Origin: Ichthyophonus hoferi
Lineage: Eukaryota > Opisthokonta > Ichthyosporea > Ichthyophonida > Ichthyophonidae
Direction of reading: 5' to 3'
Length of the DNA stretch: 64,000 bases
Assembly (NCBI GenBank): GCA_002751075.1
Contig: NAOQ01000188.1
Span: 10,945-74,944 of the forward strand
Shown here: one piece after another, positions 13,171-26,400 of the stretch
How the letters are laid out: the number at the start of each line of letters is the position of its first letter
Numbering within the stretch: position 1 is the first letter of the stretch
Position numbers and translations under genes: made by a program
Notes under the pieces: model-generated
Database searches by the model: none
What the model was told of the DNA's origin: nothing
The model's input: only the letters and a program-made list of their open reading frames with translations

Positions 13171-16100
13171 TCAAGGACTAGGTGGTTTGCCGTTGACACC
13201 ACAGTGCATTACTAAGGAGAAGGGAGGGAGGGTTAGGGTAGGATAACGTGATAGTATGATGTACCATTAGAGGGAAAGGACTAGAGGGACAGAACCCATA
13301 CAGTGGCCATATGCATAATAGTAAGCAGCAATTGGGTTATTGTCATGTAAAATATATATATAGGGAAGAGTGACCAATTGGCGCTCATTAGAGTGGGAGG
13401 AAAATAGGGATAAATCTGATCAGGTATGATAACGCCATAACGACGTGTTATTATTTGTTGAGGATGAGTGGATCTAGGTGATCAGAGCCAATTAGCATAT
13501 AGTAACCTAACATAGACTAATGGCAGGTACGTATGTGAGTGCATGCTATATATACATATACATATATCCATATATAGGTATGTAATAACATAACCAACAT
13601 CATTGGATGCCTAATATCACCAATGTCCTCTACATACAATAAGAGATTATCCAATAGAAAGGGGATACGGCCTTACCAATCCAAGGGTGTTCTAGTATTT
13701 TCCTTAAAGGGAGACGGTCTCTAGGGTCTCTCTGCAACAACTATTGGTCGATTCCGTTAATTATATGCACATTAACCAACAACAGCGGGCTAATGTAAAT
13801 AATGATTGGCTTGCTTAAATTAAGAGGCGGGATAGGATAGATAGGCGGAGAAAACCAATCACATATGAACAGAAAGAATGAGTGTCTAGGGGGATATCTA
13901 GGGGGAGATACCTTCTTAATAAGGTCTTGGCATTCGGGACTGACGTCATCAGGCAACTGTAGATCTAGATTCTTTATACGATCATAGGTGGAAGGATCAT
14001 CCTGGGAGAAGGGGAAAGCGGTGGTTACCATGGTTATCATACATATATATGGACGGATGGATGGATAGGTAGATAGAAATAGTTGCCGTGGAAATATAGA
14101 GAAAAACATAGGAAGAGGAATGAAATAAGAAAGGATTGTAATCATTTATGTATAACAGTATGTATGCACCCCACTTACTGGTCCCTCGAAGGGGGGTGAA
14201 CCAGTAATAAACTCGTAGCAGAGAACTCCTGTAGCCCACATGTCTACCTGCACCAATAGGGTGTGAGGGTTGGTTTTAGTTGACTAGAGGTATCATATCT
14301 CTTCTGGCATCCACCAATCACCCCCGTCTTATATAAATATTTTCTAGTTATGAATCACTAAGTAGCAGTAATTGCAATAATAATAGTAGTAGTAATAGTA
14401 ATAGTAGTAGTAATAGTAATAGTAATAATAGTAGTAATAGTAATAATAATAGTAATAGTAATGGTAATAGTAATAGTAATAGTAATAATAGTAGTAGTAG
14501 TAATAGTAATAGTAGTAGTAGTAGTAGTAATATTAATAATAGTAATAGAGTAATCATAGGTAAGGAAGGCCTATAAACACTAGGCTGAGGGTCTTACCGT
14601 GGCGTCATAGAGTTTCTTCTCGACCATTTCAGGTGGAAGGTAGTCTAGGGTACCGCACAACGTTCTCCTCCTAATTGGGTAGTTATCAGTACATTGTCTT
14701 TTGCATTTCTTGTGGTCATGGTCATTGGTTCATGTTTAATATAGCCATACACAACCAATAAGATTCACGCGTAATGGTATTTCTCACATCAATTAAACAG
14801 CCTATAGTACGAATGTGTTAAATTATAACGGCCCTGTGTCCCATACCGTCACTATATTTAAAGAATATAACGACATGTACTACATGGATATTGCTGCAGG
14901 GTTTAAAACGTCCAATGGCGACAACCCTTTAAAATAATAGGTCATGAGAGTAACACCAATAATAATGGCCATACATTCACAATCACTATCTCAATTGGTC
15001 TATTTCTCCTCTACCTGTTCGTGTCTTCCTTCGCACATACATACAGTTGGAGATAAGAAAATAAAAATATAAAAGGCTAGAATAGGGCGGGGCGTGTAGG
15101 GTCATATAAAACATGAGAAAAATAAATAGTTATTTTTTTCATGTTGTATATGTAGCTGTATTTGACACGTATACTATCATCACGCCTATATCTCTATCTC
15201 TAAAAAAAATATAAGCATGGAAATGTAATCCCAATGGATTCTTAGTCACGTAATAAGACCTGTATATCGACTAATGGGCAGTATGATAGTGTAAGCATCT
15301 ATCTTCCTATATATGCTACCCCTCTCTCCTCCACTCACCTACTACTTGGGGCATGCACCGACCAACCAAAATCCGACAGTTTAATTTCACCATTAACGCC
15401 TAATAATAGGTTTTCAGGTTTAATATCTCGATGGATAACCTTCTTATCGTGGAGATATATGAGGGCTCGGGTGATTTGTACTATATACTGTGGAAGGAGA
15501 GGGAGAGGGAGAGGGAGAGGGAGAGGGAGAGGGAAAGAAAGAAGGCAGTGCCTTAGGGTAGGGTGGTGTTATTGGCTAGTTGATGAATTGGAATGCGAAT
15601 GAGGTATCAGTAGGGCAGGGTATAAAAAGAAAGGCTAGTGGACCCGGACCCAGGCGCAAAAATAATATACAGGTATATAACTAAAACCATAAATATAACG
15701 ATCTCTTATAGAATATTACCACCACCTAAAGAAGCCTTTAATACTTATGCTAATAAAATATAACTATTTATCTATTTATAACTGGAAAATAATTGTCTTG
15801 TCTTATCTTATTCATGCATGTGCAAGACATACACCAATAGAAAGACAGGAAAATGGCTGGAGACATGGAGACATTCAATGGGAAGAATTGGCTCTAAAGG
15901 AAGGTAAGGAAAGGAAAGATTATAATAGAAACTAACCTGTGCATATCCTATATCATAGGAACATATATGACAACAATGCAGTATATTATATTTTGTTACG
16001 TTATGTTATGTTATGTTATGTTATGTTATAGCATATTATAGCAATACACCTACACTGGCAGCTTTAGCCTCAGGAAACCTAGTCATGTTCTGTAGCTCCT

Positions 16101-16286
16101 TGTATACTTCGCCTTTGGGAGCATACTCCAGGATAAGAAAGATCCGTTTGGCATCGTAGAAATAACCCAGTAAACGCAGTATGTTAGGATGTCTGTGGGT
16201 GAGTGGTGGTGAAGTTAAGAAGGGTAGGAAGGAAGAGGGAGAAGGAGAAGGAGAAGGAGAAGGAGAAAGAGAAAGAGTATAGGTTG

Positions 16287-16325
<39 letters not shown>

Positions 16326-17939
16326 GTACGCCTACGCGGCCTCCCCTCACCTTAGATGTGACTGTATTTCTATCTCTCTCCTCAACTGGTGTTCACAGTT
16401 ATGTTTCTCCAACTCGCTCTTAAACATGACCTTTAGCGCTACTATATACTTGGTTCTTCTCTCTCTGGCCACATACACTGAACCAAACTTTCCTTTGCCA
16501 AGAGGCCGCCCTACATCAAAATCAGATAGGGTCCACCGCCTATAGAAAGAAGGCAAGGGAGAGGAAGAGGGAGTGGCAGTCAGGGTGTTTTCTATTGGCT
16601 CCAAGGAATAGTGTGGTGTATGGACCAATCCGGATCTCCGGTTAGCCGCTCTTTCCGGAGAACGACAGTTTGTAACAGATGATAGAGGAGGGTAAATGGT
16701 GCAATCCTATCCCATTGCTTGCTAGTAGGGAAATAAATATCGCCTTATATACCTCTATCAAGGCATCACTATATCCTTCATATTTTGGCGGATTTTCTTG
16801 CTTTTTATGGTCTCTCCCTTGCACCTCCTCTCCATCCATTTATAAATAACAAATACATTAACAGTAACACACATTGGTAGGTTTACTAAGCTCTTTAGTA
16901 AAGTAACCTATCAATTACTTTGAGATTAAAAAAGAGATTAAAAGATATAAGAAATACATCTTACAATAGAACAGAGACAAGGCCAGTAGCACAACACTAT
17001 CATAACATAACATAACATTCACAATAGAAACAGTATTAGCTATAAGTGTAAAAGATAGAGAGAGAGTATACCCCACCTCCCCTCCTCCTCCTTCCCTTCT
17101 CCTCCTGTCTGGCTCTGTCCTGCCACCTTCTGTATCTTAGTAGTCTGTATTGCATTGCCATCGCTGTTGGTTGTATGTGTAATAGGTCGTAGAGGCATTG
17201 GTTTGGAGAACTGCGTGCTACCTATATGCGAAGGGGCTTGCGTTGTACTGTTACCATGGTTACTGTTTGAAATTGTGCGAGAGGCTGTAGTCGATAAAGC
17301 CACTCGGGCAGCCCTTCTTGTCTGATCAGAAAAGAGAGAAGGAGGGAGTAGGAAAGGGTAGTAGTGTCTTGAGAACATGTTTGTATTTAGGTAGCCGTAG
17401 CAATGCATTAAATATTAAATATATCTTAGTAATTAAATTAAAAAGAACCTAATATAATTTTAAAAGGCATGGTATAATGAAAGCAGATCATGGAATGGCG
17501 CAGAAGGAAAGAGGGAAAGAGAACACACTCCTTTCCTTCATCGTTAACTGTTTAAATAACATGTTATATAAACACTTTTAATACACTGAATTTGTATTTA
17601 TAACAAGTAAAAACAGGTAGATATAAAGTATCCAAGTTTCAAAAACACAAAAGGTCAAGACCCCAAAAATAGAAAGAACTATAGGCAACCCACCAAGGAA
17701 ACAATAAAGAAAGAGAGAAAACAAACAATAAGATAATAGTTGGACTCTATCTGACCATACAATCTAAGAATGTTTAAGTTAAACCGTATATTTCCTTCTA
17801 CTCTGATTATAATTCTGACCTGATCTGTATCAATCCCTCCCATCTTTACAGTAGGTAAGGCCCCAGTATATTGGTTCTCTTTCTGATAGTGCAGTATATC
17901 GGCACCACTTCCTTTCCTATTTCTAGAAAGATCATCCAT
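13171..17939 (-). CDS. Aurora-type serine/threonine protein kinase
   Basis: Aurora kinases phosphorylate spindle and chromosome proteins in mitosis. Exons from 3' to 5' in gene order: 13171-13211, 13677-13740, 13912-14001, 14179-14247, 14598-14670, 15339-15487, 16054-16192, 16351-16706, 16753-16839. These nine close in one frame to 355 residues if translation starts at the ATG at 16839. Visible motifs are the glycine loop [20 protein letters not shown] with the catalytic lysine, [36 protein letters not shown], the activation segment ending [16 protein letters not shown], and [13 protein letters not shown]. Two more exons (17072-17321 and 17850-17939) join in phase to 16829 inside the first exon. 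They would give a 465-residue protein with a disordered N-terminal tail like Aurora A, starting MDDLSR. The kinase core is certain; the 5' end is not. Aurora A and B cannot be told apart here. Confidence 0.92.
14363..14550. repeat. TAG/TAA trinucleotide microsatellite in a kinase intron
   Basis: About 190 bases of AGT/AAT triplets fill much of the intron between exons 14179-14247 and 14598-14670. The reverse strand reads as an artificial poly-leucine frame, which is not a gene. Confidence 0.95.
16214..16326. repeat. GGAGAA purine tract followed by TACATA repeat
   Basis: A polypurine run (AGGAGA units) passes into a TACATA hexamer array. Both lie within the kinase intron between exons 16054-16192 and 16351-16706. 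On the coding strand the purine run gives a long polypyrimidine tract before the acceptor. Confidence 0.85.
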
Positions 17940-20900
17940 ATTTAGGAACTTCCTTTTCAATATAAAAGAGCTTTAAAAACGTAATATAGCAATAATAAAA
18001 TGAGCACACCGTCCCTCTCTAAGCTTATTCTTTTTTTTTTCTCTCTACTAAGTTTACTATATCTTATGTATACTATAACTAGTATTGTTATTATTTATTA
18101 CTTTCATCGCCCGTTGAATGCTGATAATATGTCGAACCATTTCTAGATAATTCAAATTTAACCGCCTCTTTATATTCACCAATAATATGCTTGAGTTGAT
18201 ACTTGTAAGGTTGTGTATGGTTATGGATCTTAGAACCATTGTTTTATTAGATCCCTCACGGACAGTGGCTCAGCCGAAGAGGAAAATTTGTACTATTGAC
18301 TCAATGGGCCCTAATGCAAAACACGGTACAACAAATAAATACCTTTGGCATGATGGGTGCATGAATTTTTAACTAATGAATTTATTCCTCATTGGGTTAT
18401 ATGGCGTAACAATTATAATAGCTCAAATATGGTGCAAGCATATACAGTATACTTTTTAATGTTTTAATATAAAACTTTAGGTCTGCAAGTAGAGTTCAAT
18501 TGTAAGTAAACGTTTTCTATTTAGTTTTTCCTTTTAATTATGAGCTTGTAACCATTGCACGTGGCTTCATCTTAAATGCTCCTGTATTCTATAAGATAAC
18601 ATTGTAAATTTTTCAGAATTCAGTGCTGTTTCAAAAATGAGTCAAGTGGTGTGGTTGTGGTAACTTGCTCCGACATGCTAAAATTAAGACAGCCTTGGAA
18701 ACATTTTGAGCGTTTTCAATTCATTAAAATTAGGAGCTACCTTATACGGAGATTCCTAGACTATTATTAATACCAGTGCCCTTAGTATTTCCTATTTTTA
18801 TTTTTCACATTGTGGGCGAGCAAAGGTACACATGTCTGTTATCACGATTATGCACGTCATATACTCTATTCATTCATTCACATTCATTCATGTGATCTCA
18901 TTCTTTAATACACTCTAATACGTATCTACGCAATCATCCGGGATTATTAGTACCAATTTCCTCAACATCTCCTATTGTTACTCCCCGTCTGGTGGGCTAC
19001 ACGTATCATTGTAAATGGTCGTACTCTTAAAATATTCTCTTTAAACTTCCTATTTCTAATACCCTATATGCAGGCAAGTTAGGAGTTATTCAATATTAAT
19101 ACCAATGCCTCTATTCCATTGTTAATTTCTATTTTCAGTGGCCCAATACTATACCTTCACGCACACAGATTAGGAATTATTCATACCATTGCCCTCATTC
19201 CATTGTTAAGTTCTTTTTTAAGTGGCCCAATGCCTATCATACATTCACATTTCATTGTTTCGGGTTCCTTTAACCCATGCTCACTACTATTGCCAACGCT
19301 GAGTAGGGATACTGGACAACCATTGGCTGTAACTAAATCAGAACCCCTTACATTGTAGCTCCCCCTCATTTTTGGCCTGACCACCCCCTACCCTCTCCAT
19401 TGTGTGACGTCGCTAGTAAATCCTGGTACTCCAAAATTACGCTTTATGGAGAGCATCCATATTTGAAAGGGATAGTGGTTAGCTTATTTCGGTAATGGGG
19501 GCAACAGTATACTAAAAAGGTGTACGTAAACAATATTTCCATCAGACTATGATAGTAAAGTAAGGAGTATTTCTAAATTGTATCAGGCTAGTTTATTTGA
19601 TAAAGCATAGCCACCGTTTATCTATATGAAAAATTTGCATATATAGTAATGAACCTAGCAACAATTATGCCTATGCAAGATACGGCATGGGTCGTTTTGC
19701 CAACTATCAAAATTCTACTAAAACATTTACACTTTAAACATTGTTCATTCTTAGTTTCATACTTTAACAATAATTATAAAAATACGGCATCGTTTGCTAA
19801 TATGTTTAATAAATAAATCTCACAATAATTTATGAACATAAATAACTAATTGATTAAAAAAAAAACGGTATACCTAATGAAGAAAAATAGACGCCCTTTG
19901 TACATTGAAACTCTCCATGATATAAATTACAAAGGTCATCAACCAATTATTTAATTTTAAGCCTCTATCTACTTGTGAAATAAATCGACACGAGAAGATG
20001 GAACTTTTTATGTGAGGGCAGATCATTGGCTGTTAGGTTCATATCAGTAATCAGATTGATATAATATCATAATGCAGCTATAAATAGAGCAAGTTGTATC
20101 CAATATACCGGCTAACCATTGGCTTAATACATGCTATTGTTCAAAATCCAAGCTAGAACGAAGAAGTCCAAGAGTAACTTTTGGTATTGCTAGCATTTAA
20201 TTGCCTACGGGTAGGGACACATTCACCAAGGTTAATTAAACCCTAAGTTTAATGCAATAAGTAATAAATGTAGCCGCTATTATCGCCATAATATATTAAA
20301 TTAATGCTCTCCTAGATTAATTTATTTGTATGCAATAGTATATAACGTATCCTAGAAAGATCTGAATGATATCATTTCCGACAAAGTTTCCGGCATCGTC
20401 TGATTGGCGTGGTATCTTAATCGGGTATGGTATTCGTCTAGATTTTGGGAATCCCGTCATCGTAATATTTACAACCACAGCAATAAATCACGGCATGCGA
20501 ATCCTAAAGACAAAATATACTTTTTCAGTGTAGCAGTAATAATTCCAAGATGAATAAAACTTCAAGATAGGTTAGTATTTATGTCAAAGCACAATTTCAT
20601 ACTATATAGGTCAGAAATAAACTCTAAATATAGTGGTACATAGCTTGCTGCTATATCATAATAAATGCTTTCATGACGCATCGCATATAACAATTCTTCA
20701 CTGCTTCGTATAGATCCTTTACAACTTGTTACATTTTCTATTTTCTTGCTTTGCAGTTTGTTGAATGATATAATTTTTGGAGTATACCTGTTTTGTTTTC
20801 TGTTACCAATATAGCCTAACTCAGTTGGACTAGAAAATTGTAAAGTACAATAGGTAACGTAATAAAACTATAGCTATCTGAACAAAAAATATTACTAAAA

Positions 20901-21340
20901 CGTTTTTGATACAGAACAAGCATTGTAGAACTTCACACACAAAGTATACAATATGACCAAGTTGTATGCTATAAATTTATGTTTATCCTCATTGCATCAG
21001 ATGAGTGACCGAGGACTTCGGAGTTAGCTTGGCATCAGGGTTTTAAAACATGTTATTGGCTCTCGTTTCTACGCCGCTTAGCTAGAATATTCTTTGCTAT
21101 CGTTACCAAGTTTCTTACATTTGGTTATAGTTGCCTAAGGTTATTAAAAAGTTGTCGTCCAGACAACTGGACTATAACCTAGTGATTAAATATTTCATAT
21201 ACACAACAAATAAATCTGAATTTTACACATATACTTACTAATGTTTCCCCATTTATACATAAATAGCAAGTTTTCAAAGTAATAATAAAGCTACTGCTTA
21301 CTGGGACTGTTTACTATTATAGTTTGTTATAAAATCAACT
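17940..21340. other. Spacer upstream of the kinase, no gene recognised
   Basis: This AT-rich stretch contains the kinase promoter region by position. Open frames are short and show no family motif. The only structure I see is a diverged local duplication near 19.1 kb. Confidence 0.5.
19073..19260. repeat. Diverged local duplication, two units of about 95 bp
   Basis: Two adjacent stretches share TTAGGA-TTATTCA, then CTCATTCCATTGTTAA or near variants, then AGTGGCCCAATGCC or near variants. Less similar echoes occur around 18.78 and 18.95 kb. No function is visible. Confidence 0.55.
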
Positions 21341-22140
21341 CTAGTGAATCAGCCAATGAGCTCCTCAGATAAGGAAACAGTATTATCGTGATGGGTCTCT
21401 GTCATCCTTCATGAATTATATTAGTAAATAAGAGTATTTATAATTGGCTCTATTTATATTATTGAACACAACGATACGGGTGTTAACGAAAAAAAATCAC
21501 ACTCGCACTGTAAAAAAAAATATTAAAGATAACATCAATCAATAATAAAAACCTCCGCTCACATATACGCGGTATCTATAGCAAAATATGAAGTCCTTGT
21601 AAACGCCCAAAAAGCTACTTCGCATTTATTTTTATATATGTAATTTACACATCGTTATTGTGATGTTTAACAAAGCAGCTCTGTATATATGTAGTAAATG
21701 GTTACAAGAGCATGCCAAGACCCGCATTGGTCAACGTGCCTATCACTAGATCGCTCGCTCGTTCAGAAGTCAGAGAACTGCTTACTGACACTAGATAGCA
21801 ATAGTAGTACTTATTTACATAGTGACATAGCTCCACTTAATAATCGACCTCATTGTGCAATTTTCACATTTGCACCCAAGCGATCAAAGCATCTATCCCT
21901 TCTAAATTAGAACAGAGATATAATTACTACAGCCAGTTGCCTAGAGAGTTGGTATATGGGCCTTCAATAGAACCTCTAACACAACAGCTGAGACTTAATG
22001 ACAGGTTTGATCCAGCAGCTATCCCTTACGCTAGTCAAACAGCAATAACCACTACCAGTTATGCAATTAGAGATCCTGACAGCTGTGTACAAGTCGATAG
22101 AATTAACATAGTTTCTCATACAGTTTTCACTCATTAAATT
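21340..22140 (+). repeat. LTR-like repeat copy carrying the GDPxxCxQV module (solo copy)
   Basis: This stretch matches about 28.9-29.57 kb over several hundred bases, including a shared ATTGGCTCTATTTA block and the long block starting AAGCATCTATCCCTTCTAAA. The second half reads as a protein-like module (QLPRELVYGPSIEPLTQQL, then DPDSCVQVDR). It looks broken. It may be a solo LTR of the copia family next door, or a remnant of a separate repeated gene. Confidence 0.6.
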
Positions 22141-22929
22141 TATAGTCTTTTGATCCTCAAGTGGCAGAAATTTATTATCTAGATTCTTTACTAGAAGGCA
22201 AATTAGTCAAGTCTGGTACATTCAAACCATTAAATAATATTTGCATAGAGCTCATCTATAGTCCAGGTGCATACATTTTTTTGGATTTTAAGGGTAAGGA
22301 CGTATACTAGATTTTTAATAATAAAAGAACGGCCCATATATATTACCTGTGGTAATATCAATCATCTGGAAATCCCTGTAAATAAGCCACCTACTTTATA
22401 GATTAGGCTTTAGAGACTAATATTTAATTTTCGGCTCTTTAAAAGTGTAGTGTCTTTATTTAGGGCATATTGGCATTTTTTTTTTTTGCCATTTAGCGGA
22501 TGTCCATACGCATGTTTCCTATTTACTTTGCGTATCAGTATGAGCGTCAGCAAATTTTGCAGTGTGTTATTGTTAGATATTTAAACCTTCAAGTTTTTGG
22601 TACTTCATTTTTAAGATTTCTCTACCATTAAAATGTATTGTAGTAATAGTGCAATGGTGGTCATAAATTAAATTGATATTGTTTTACTTGGCTTAGAATA
22701 ATAAAGAGTCAGACTTGTTTTTAATCAATAGGCTCTGTTTGGGTTAACGTTGTCACAATATATATAAATGATGTCATGCTATGCTTTATTCTACATTATT
22801 ATAGAAATTCCAATCTACGACCTTAACCTTTTTATTGCAAGACCGTTAACTCCAAATGAACACTTAGTTTGGCCAAAGTTCTGATAACAAGCGAATGATG
22901 AAATGATCAGTTTCATATTAGATAATTGA
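22141..22929. other. AT-rich spacer between repeat copies
   Basis: No open frame, RNA gene or tandem array is visible here. It separates the solo repeat copy from the left repeat of the retrotransposon. Confidence 0.4.
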
Positions 22930-23435
22930 ACACTGTGTTTAACTGGTAAATTGATTTGTCAATGCATAGTATGTGGTATGTGAACATTTACTTGCATTAA
23001 TGAGGAAGGAGGAAACTAGTTAACGTGCCATTCAAATAAGAACATAATAGTATTAGATTCTTGAGATAAAATTAGATAATTCTAGTCGGCCTCGGTGGTC
23101 TTTTGTTATTTGTATTAATAAAGATCTTTACGATTGGTCCCATTTACATTAATGATCGATCTCATGGTGCATTTCCACATTCGTACCCAATCACGTCAAA
23201 GCATCTATCCCTTCTAAATTAGGACAAAGATATAATTACTACAGTCATTTACCTAGAGAGTTGGTATATGGGTCTTCAATAAAACCTCTAGCACAACAAC
23301 TGAGACTTAAAGACAGATCTGATCAAACAGCTATTTCTTACGCTGGTCAAGCAACATCAGCCACTACCAGTTATACATTTGGATATCCCGACAGGTGTGT
23401 ACAAGTTGATAGAATTGGCACAGATTCTGATAGGG
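22930..23435 (+). repeat. Left LTR-like repeat of the copia fossil
   Basis: It aligns with the right repeat through CATAGTATGTGGTATGTGAA, an AACATA-ATAGTATT block, and the block starting AGCATCTATCCCTTCTAAAT. The last part carries the same protein-like module (DRCVQVDR). It is shorter than the right copy. Boundaries are approximate because the copies are diverged. Confidence 0.55.
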
Positions 23436-26400
23436 TTATAGACCAGCACGTGTTCATTGCAACGCAACTCAGCTACACACAGGACCACGAGTCTCCGGCC
23501 ACTCAGGACAGGCAGCAACTAAACGTTCCAGAATACAGCAAATTCCATTCCCTTTATCCATAGGGCCAGTAGTTTTGACAACACAGGAAGTACTTTTTTT
23601 TAACTGCATTGCACATCTTCATCCTTCAGAAGTTTTCTGACAAGAAATTGTCAATATTCCAGGTTCCCCTGATTATCCAGGTCATTCATTGCTCAAAATG
23701 TCTACCATGATGGGGACAGATCAACTGAAGTTCAATATTGGGCCTCAACCACAAAAAACTCCACTACCAGAGTCCCTACCCTACAAATAACTCATCTTCA
23801 AGTTGAGCTACGCACTACTCAACGTCATAAATATATGTTGGTACTATTCCAACAGCAATTCCAGCAACTGATGATGGTCGTGCAACAACAGGCCACCCAG
23901 GGGAGCTAGTCAGTAATGCCCTCCCCTCAACCAGTTCTACAACCGCCACCACCTGTACATTCCATTTTATCACAACCTCCATAGGACTCCTCATCTCCCG
24001 TGCCCAATTAAAACCCCTCAATGGAGACTCGTTCAGCACCTTCACTTTAGTCTTGGAGCAGCCATCCCCTGTTTCTTTCAAACCAAACTGATCCTGCAAG
24101 AACAAATATGCCACACTCATTTTTTCCTCCTATGACGCCATCTCCTTTACCTTCTGAACTACCTCTATCACCATATGCCCAGTCGTTTTTATCCCACATA
24201 AATATCAGTTCCTCAACAGTTTTTCCAGACGTCCACTGCTAATTGATCCTACCAAAATATTTTACCAATCAACTATGAACAATGAGCACTTATCCTTACT
24301 TACAGTAGACTAAGGATCTTTATGTGTTCATTGCCTATGAGGGATGTACATCTTGCTACTACAATGCTCCAATACTAGAGGAGAGTCAATATATTTAAGT
24401 GGGTGCTCTCACTGTTTTAAAGAACACTTGACTTCTCATTATATCCATGCTATGATGGATACACCAGAGTTCAAGTATGCTACTCTTGAGGATGAAAACC
24501 TCAAGGGTTCATATATGATAAAAAATTAAAGCTGAAGGCTTTTAAAGTCACCTCTTCTGATATTATTGCAGGCTGGCGTGACGATTTCTTAAGCATAAAG
24601 TTGAAAAAAGAAGAGTTAGTCTCTACTTTTCTGGCATGATACAAAGCAGCTGCCACCAAATTGCATGGAACAATACATAAAATGCACAATAACTTGATTT
24701 TGGCCACTGCCCTTAAGGTCCTTTACAACTTGCCTAAGTACAAAGGTGCAGTTTCTTAGTTGGAAGCCCAAAATGAGGAATTTCCTCCTTAGCAAAAATC
24801 ATCCATGCAATCAATTTCTATGAACATAGAGACAGCCTTCACATATTAACTCACACCACTTTTGCCAACCAGACCCAATATGACTTCCATAACAGGTCAT
24901 AACAACAACAGCTGCCAAAAATGGAGCCAGGACACACAATTAGTATTACCAAAATGATGGAAAGTCTAACACCCACAAGACCTTCAATGCACAAAGAAAC
25001 GTCTACTATGACTATCACCCTGTGCATTACATTTGCCATAACACAATAGACTGTAATCAGGACAAAAGCAGTTCCAATTTTGAGAAACATAGGGAGGAGT
25101 TCCAGCAATAAAAATTACAACAACAGGGCAATGCAAGTAATATTCAGCTTCATGGTCGCTCTACCAAAGATCCCACCATTGCATTTGAGCATGCCAGTTC
25201 AATTACTACAGCAGTGAGTTTTCCAAACAGAAGTTTTATGTTAGACTCTGGTGCCAGTATGCACATCTACTCAAAACTGGCAGTGTTTACAGAAGGCACT
25301 CCCGTGAACATCCCAATCACAATGGCAGATGGTAACCAGACCATGGCAACACTGACAGGAACTGTCACATTACAGTCACATCTGACCACTCAGCTTCTTG
25401 TTTTAAAACCAATGCTCTATGTGAAGTCAGCTCCCACGAACTTATTTTCCATTTCAGCCCTCCATGATTTGGATGTCATCACCACTTTCTCAGCCAATCA
25501 AGTTACAATTACTCTTAATGGTCATAACATTCGTATTAGCTGACCCTACAAACGTGACCTATATTTTCTTAATCCAATATTGTTTTTCTGCATACTCCCT
25601 TCTACAGTTTAATCCTAGTAGCAGAACCAGACATCAACACTGCTAAAGTTACATGCGTTGCCACTTGGGTCACTGATAACACTTCATACATTCTATCTGC
25701 CGCAAGTGCTGTCACACATGAATTGTGGTATAACCATTTTATGCACCTGTCTGACACGTCTTCAACAGGCTCTCCAACACTTCAAAAAATTGCTCTCATC
25801 ACTGGCCAGCCTGCCCTGTGACGATTGTGCTATCTCCAAGATCACCAGAGCACAGCTCCTCTTTCAAACCATCTGATCATCCCACTCGTTAGAGCAGACC
25901 TAAAGTGACGTCATTGGCCCACTAAGGAAATATATAGATAATTGCTGTTGGATTATAACGTTTAGTAATGATTTTATTCACTACACCACTACATTTTGCA
26001 TGACCCGAAAGAGAAATGTCCCTAAATGTTTCCATACATTCAAAGTAGCTGCAAAATTATTACATGTGCCACTAAAAATCACTCAACTATTTTCTGATCA
26101 AGGATGTGAATATCTCGACAGGCATTTTTAAAAGTATCTGCACGAAGAGGACATTACTCATTTGACTATTTTAATATATGCTCCCTCTAGCAATAGTATA
26201 AGTGAAAGGATGAACCATCAAATACTACAAATTTCAAGAACATCTCTGATCCAAGCCCACATGCCCATCTAGTTCTGGAGTTATGCTTTTTGTGTGGCCA
26301 TCTACACTCACAACGTAAGCCCCACATGAGCCATATTCAATAACACAGTGCCATACAAACTATGGCATAAAACCAGGGTGCCAATCAAATGACTGCACAC

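Noticed and set aside
14348-14557. Open frame on the - strand coding almost only leucine
   Set aside because: It is the reverse reading of a TAG/TAA trinucleotide microsatellite inside an Aurora intron.
16540-16628. Possible intron in the kinase before the motif RRWTLSDF, because a strong pyrimidine tract and CTATAG precede it
   Set aside because: No upstream donor gives the required phase, while reading straight through stays open and in frame; kept as exon with caution.
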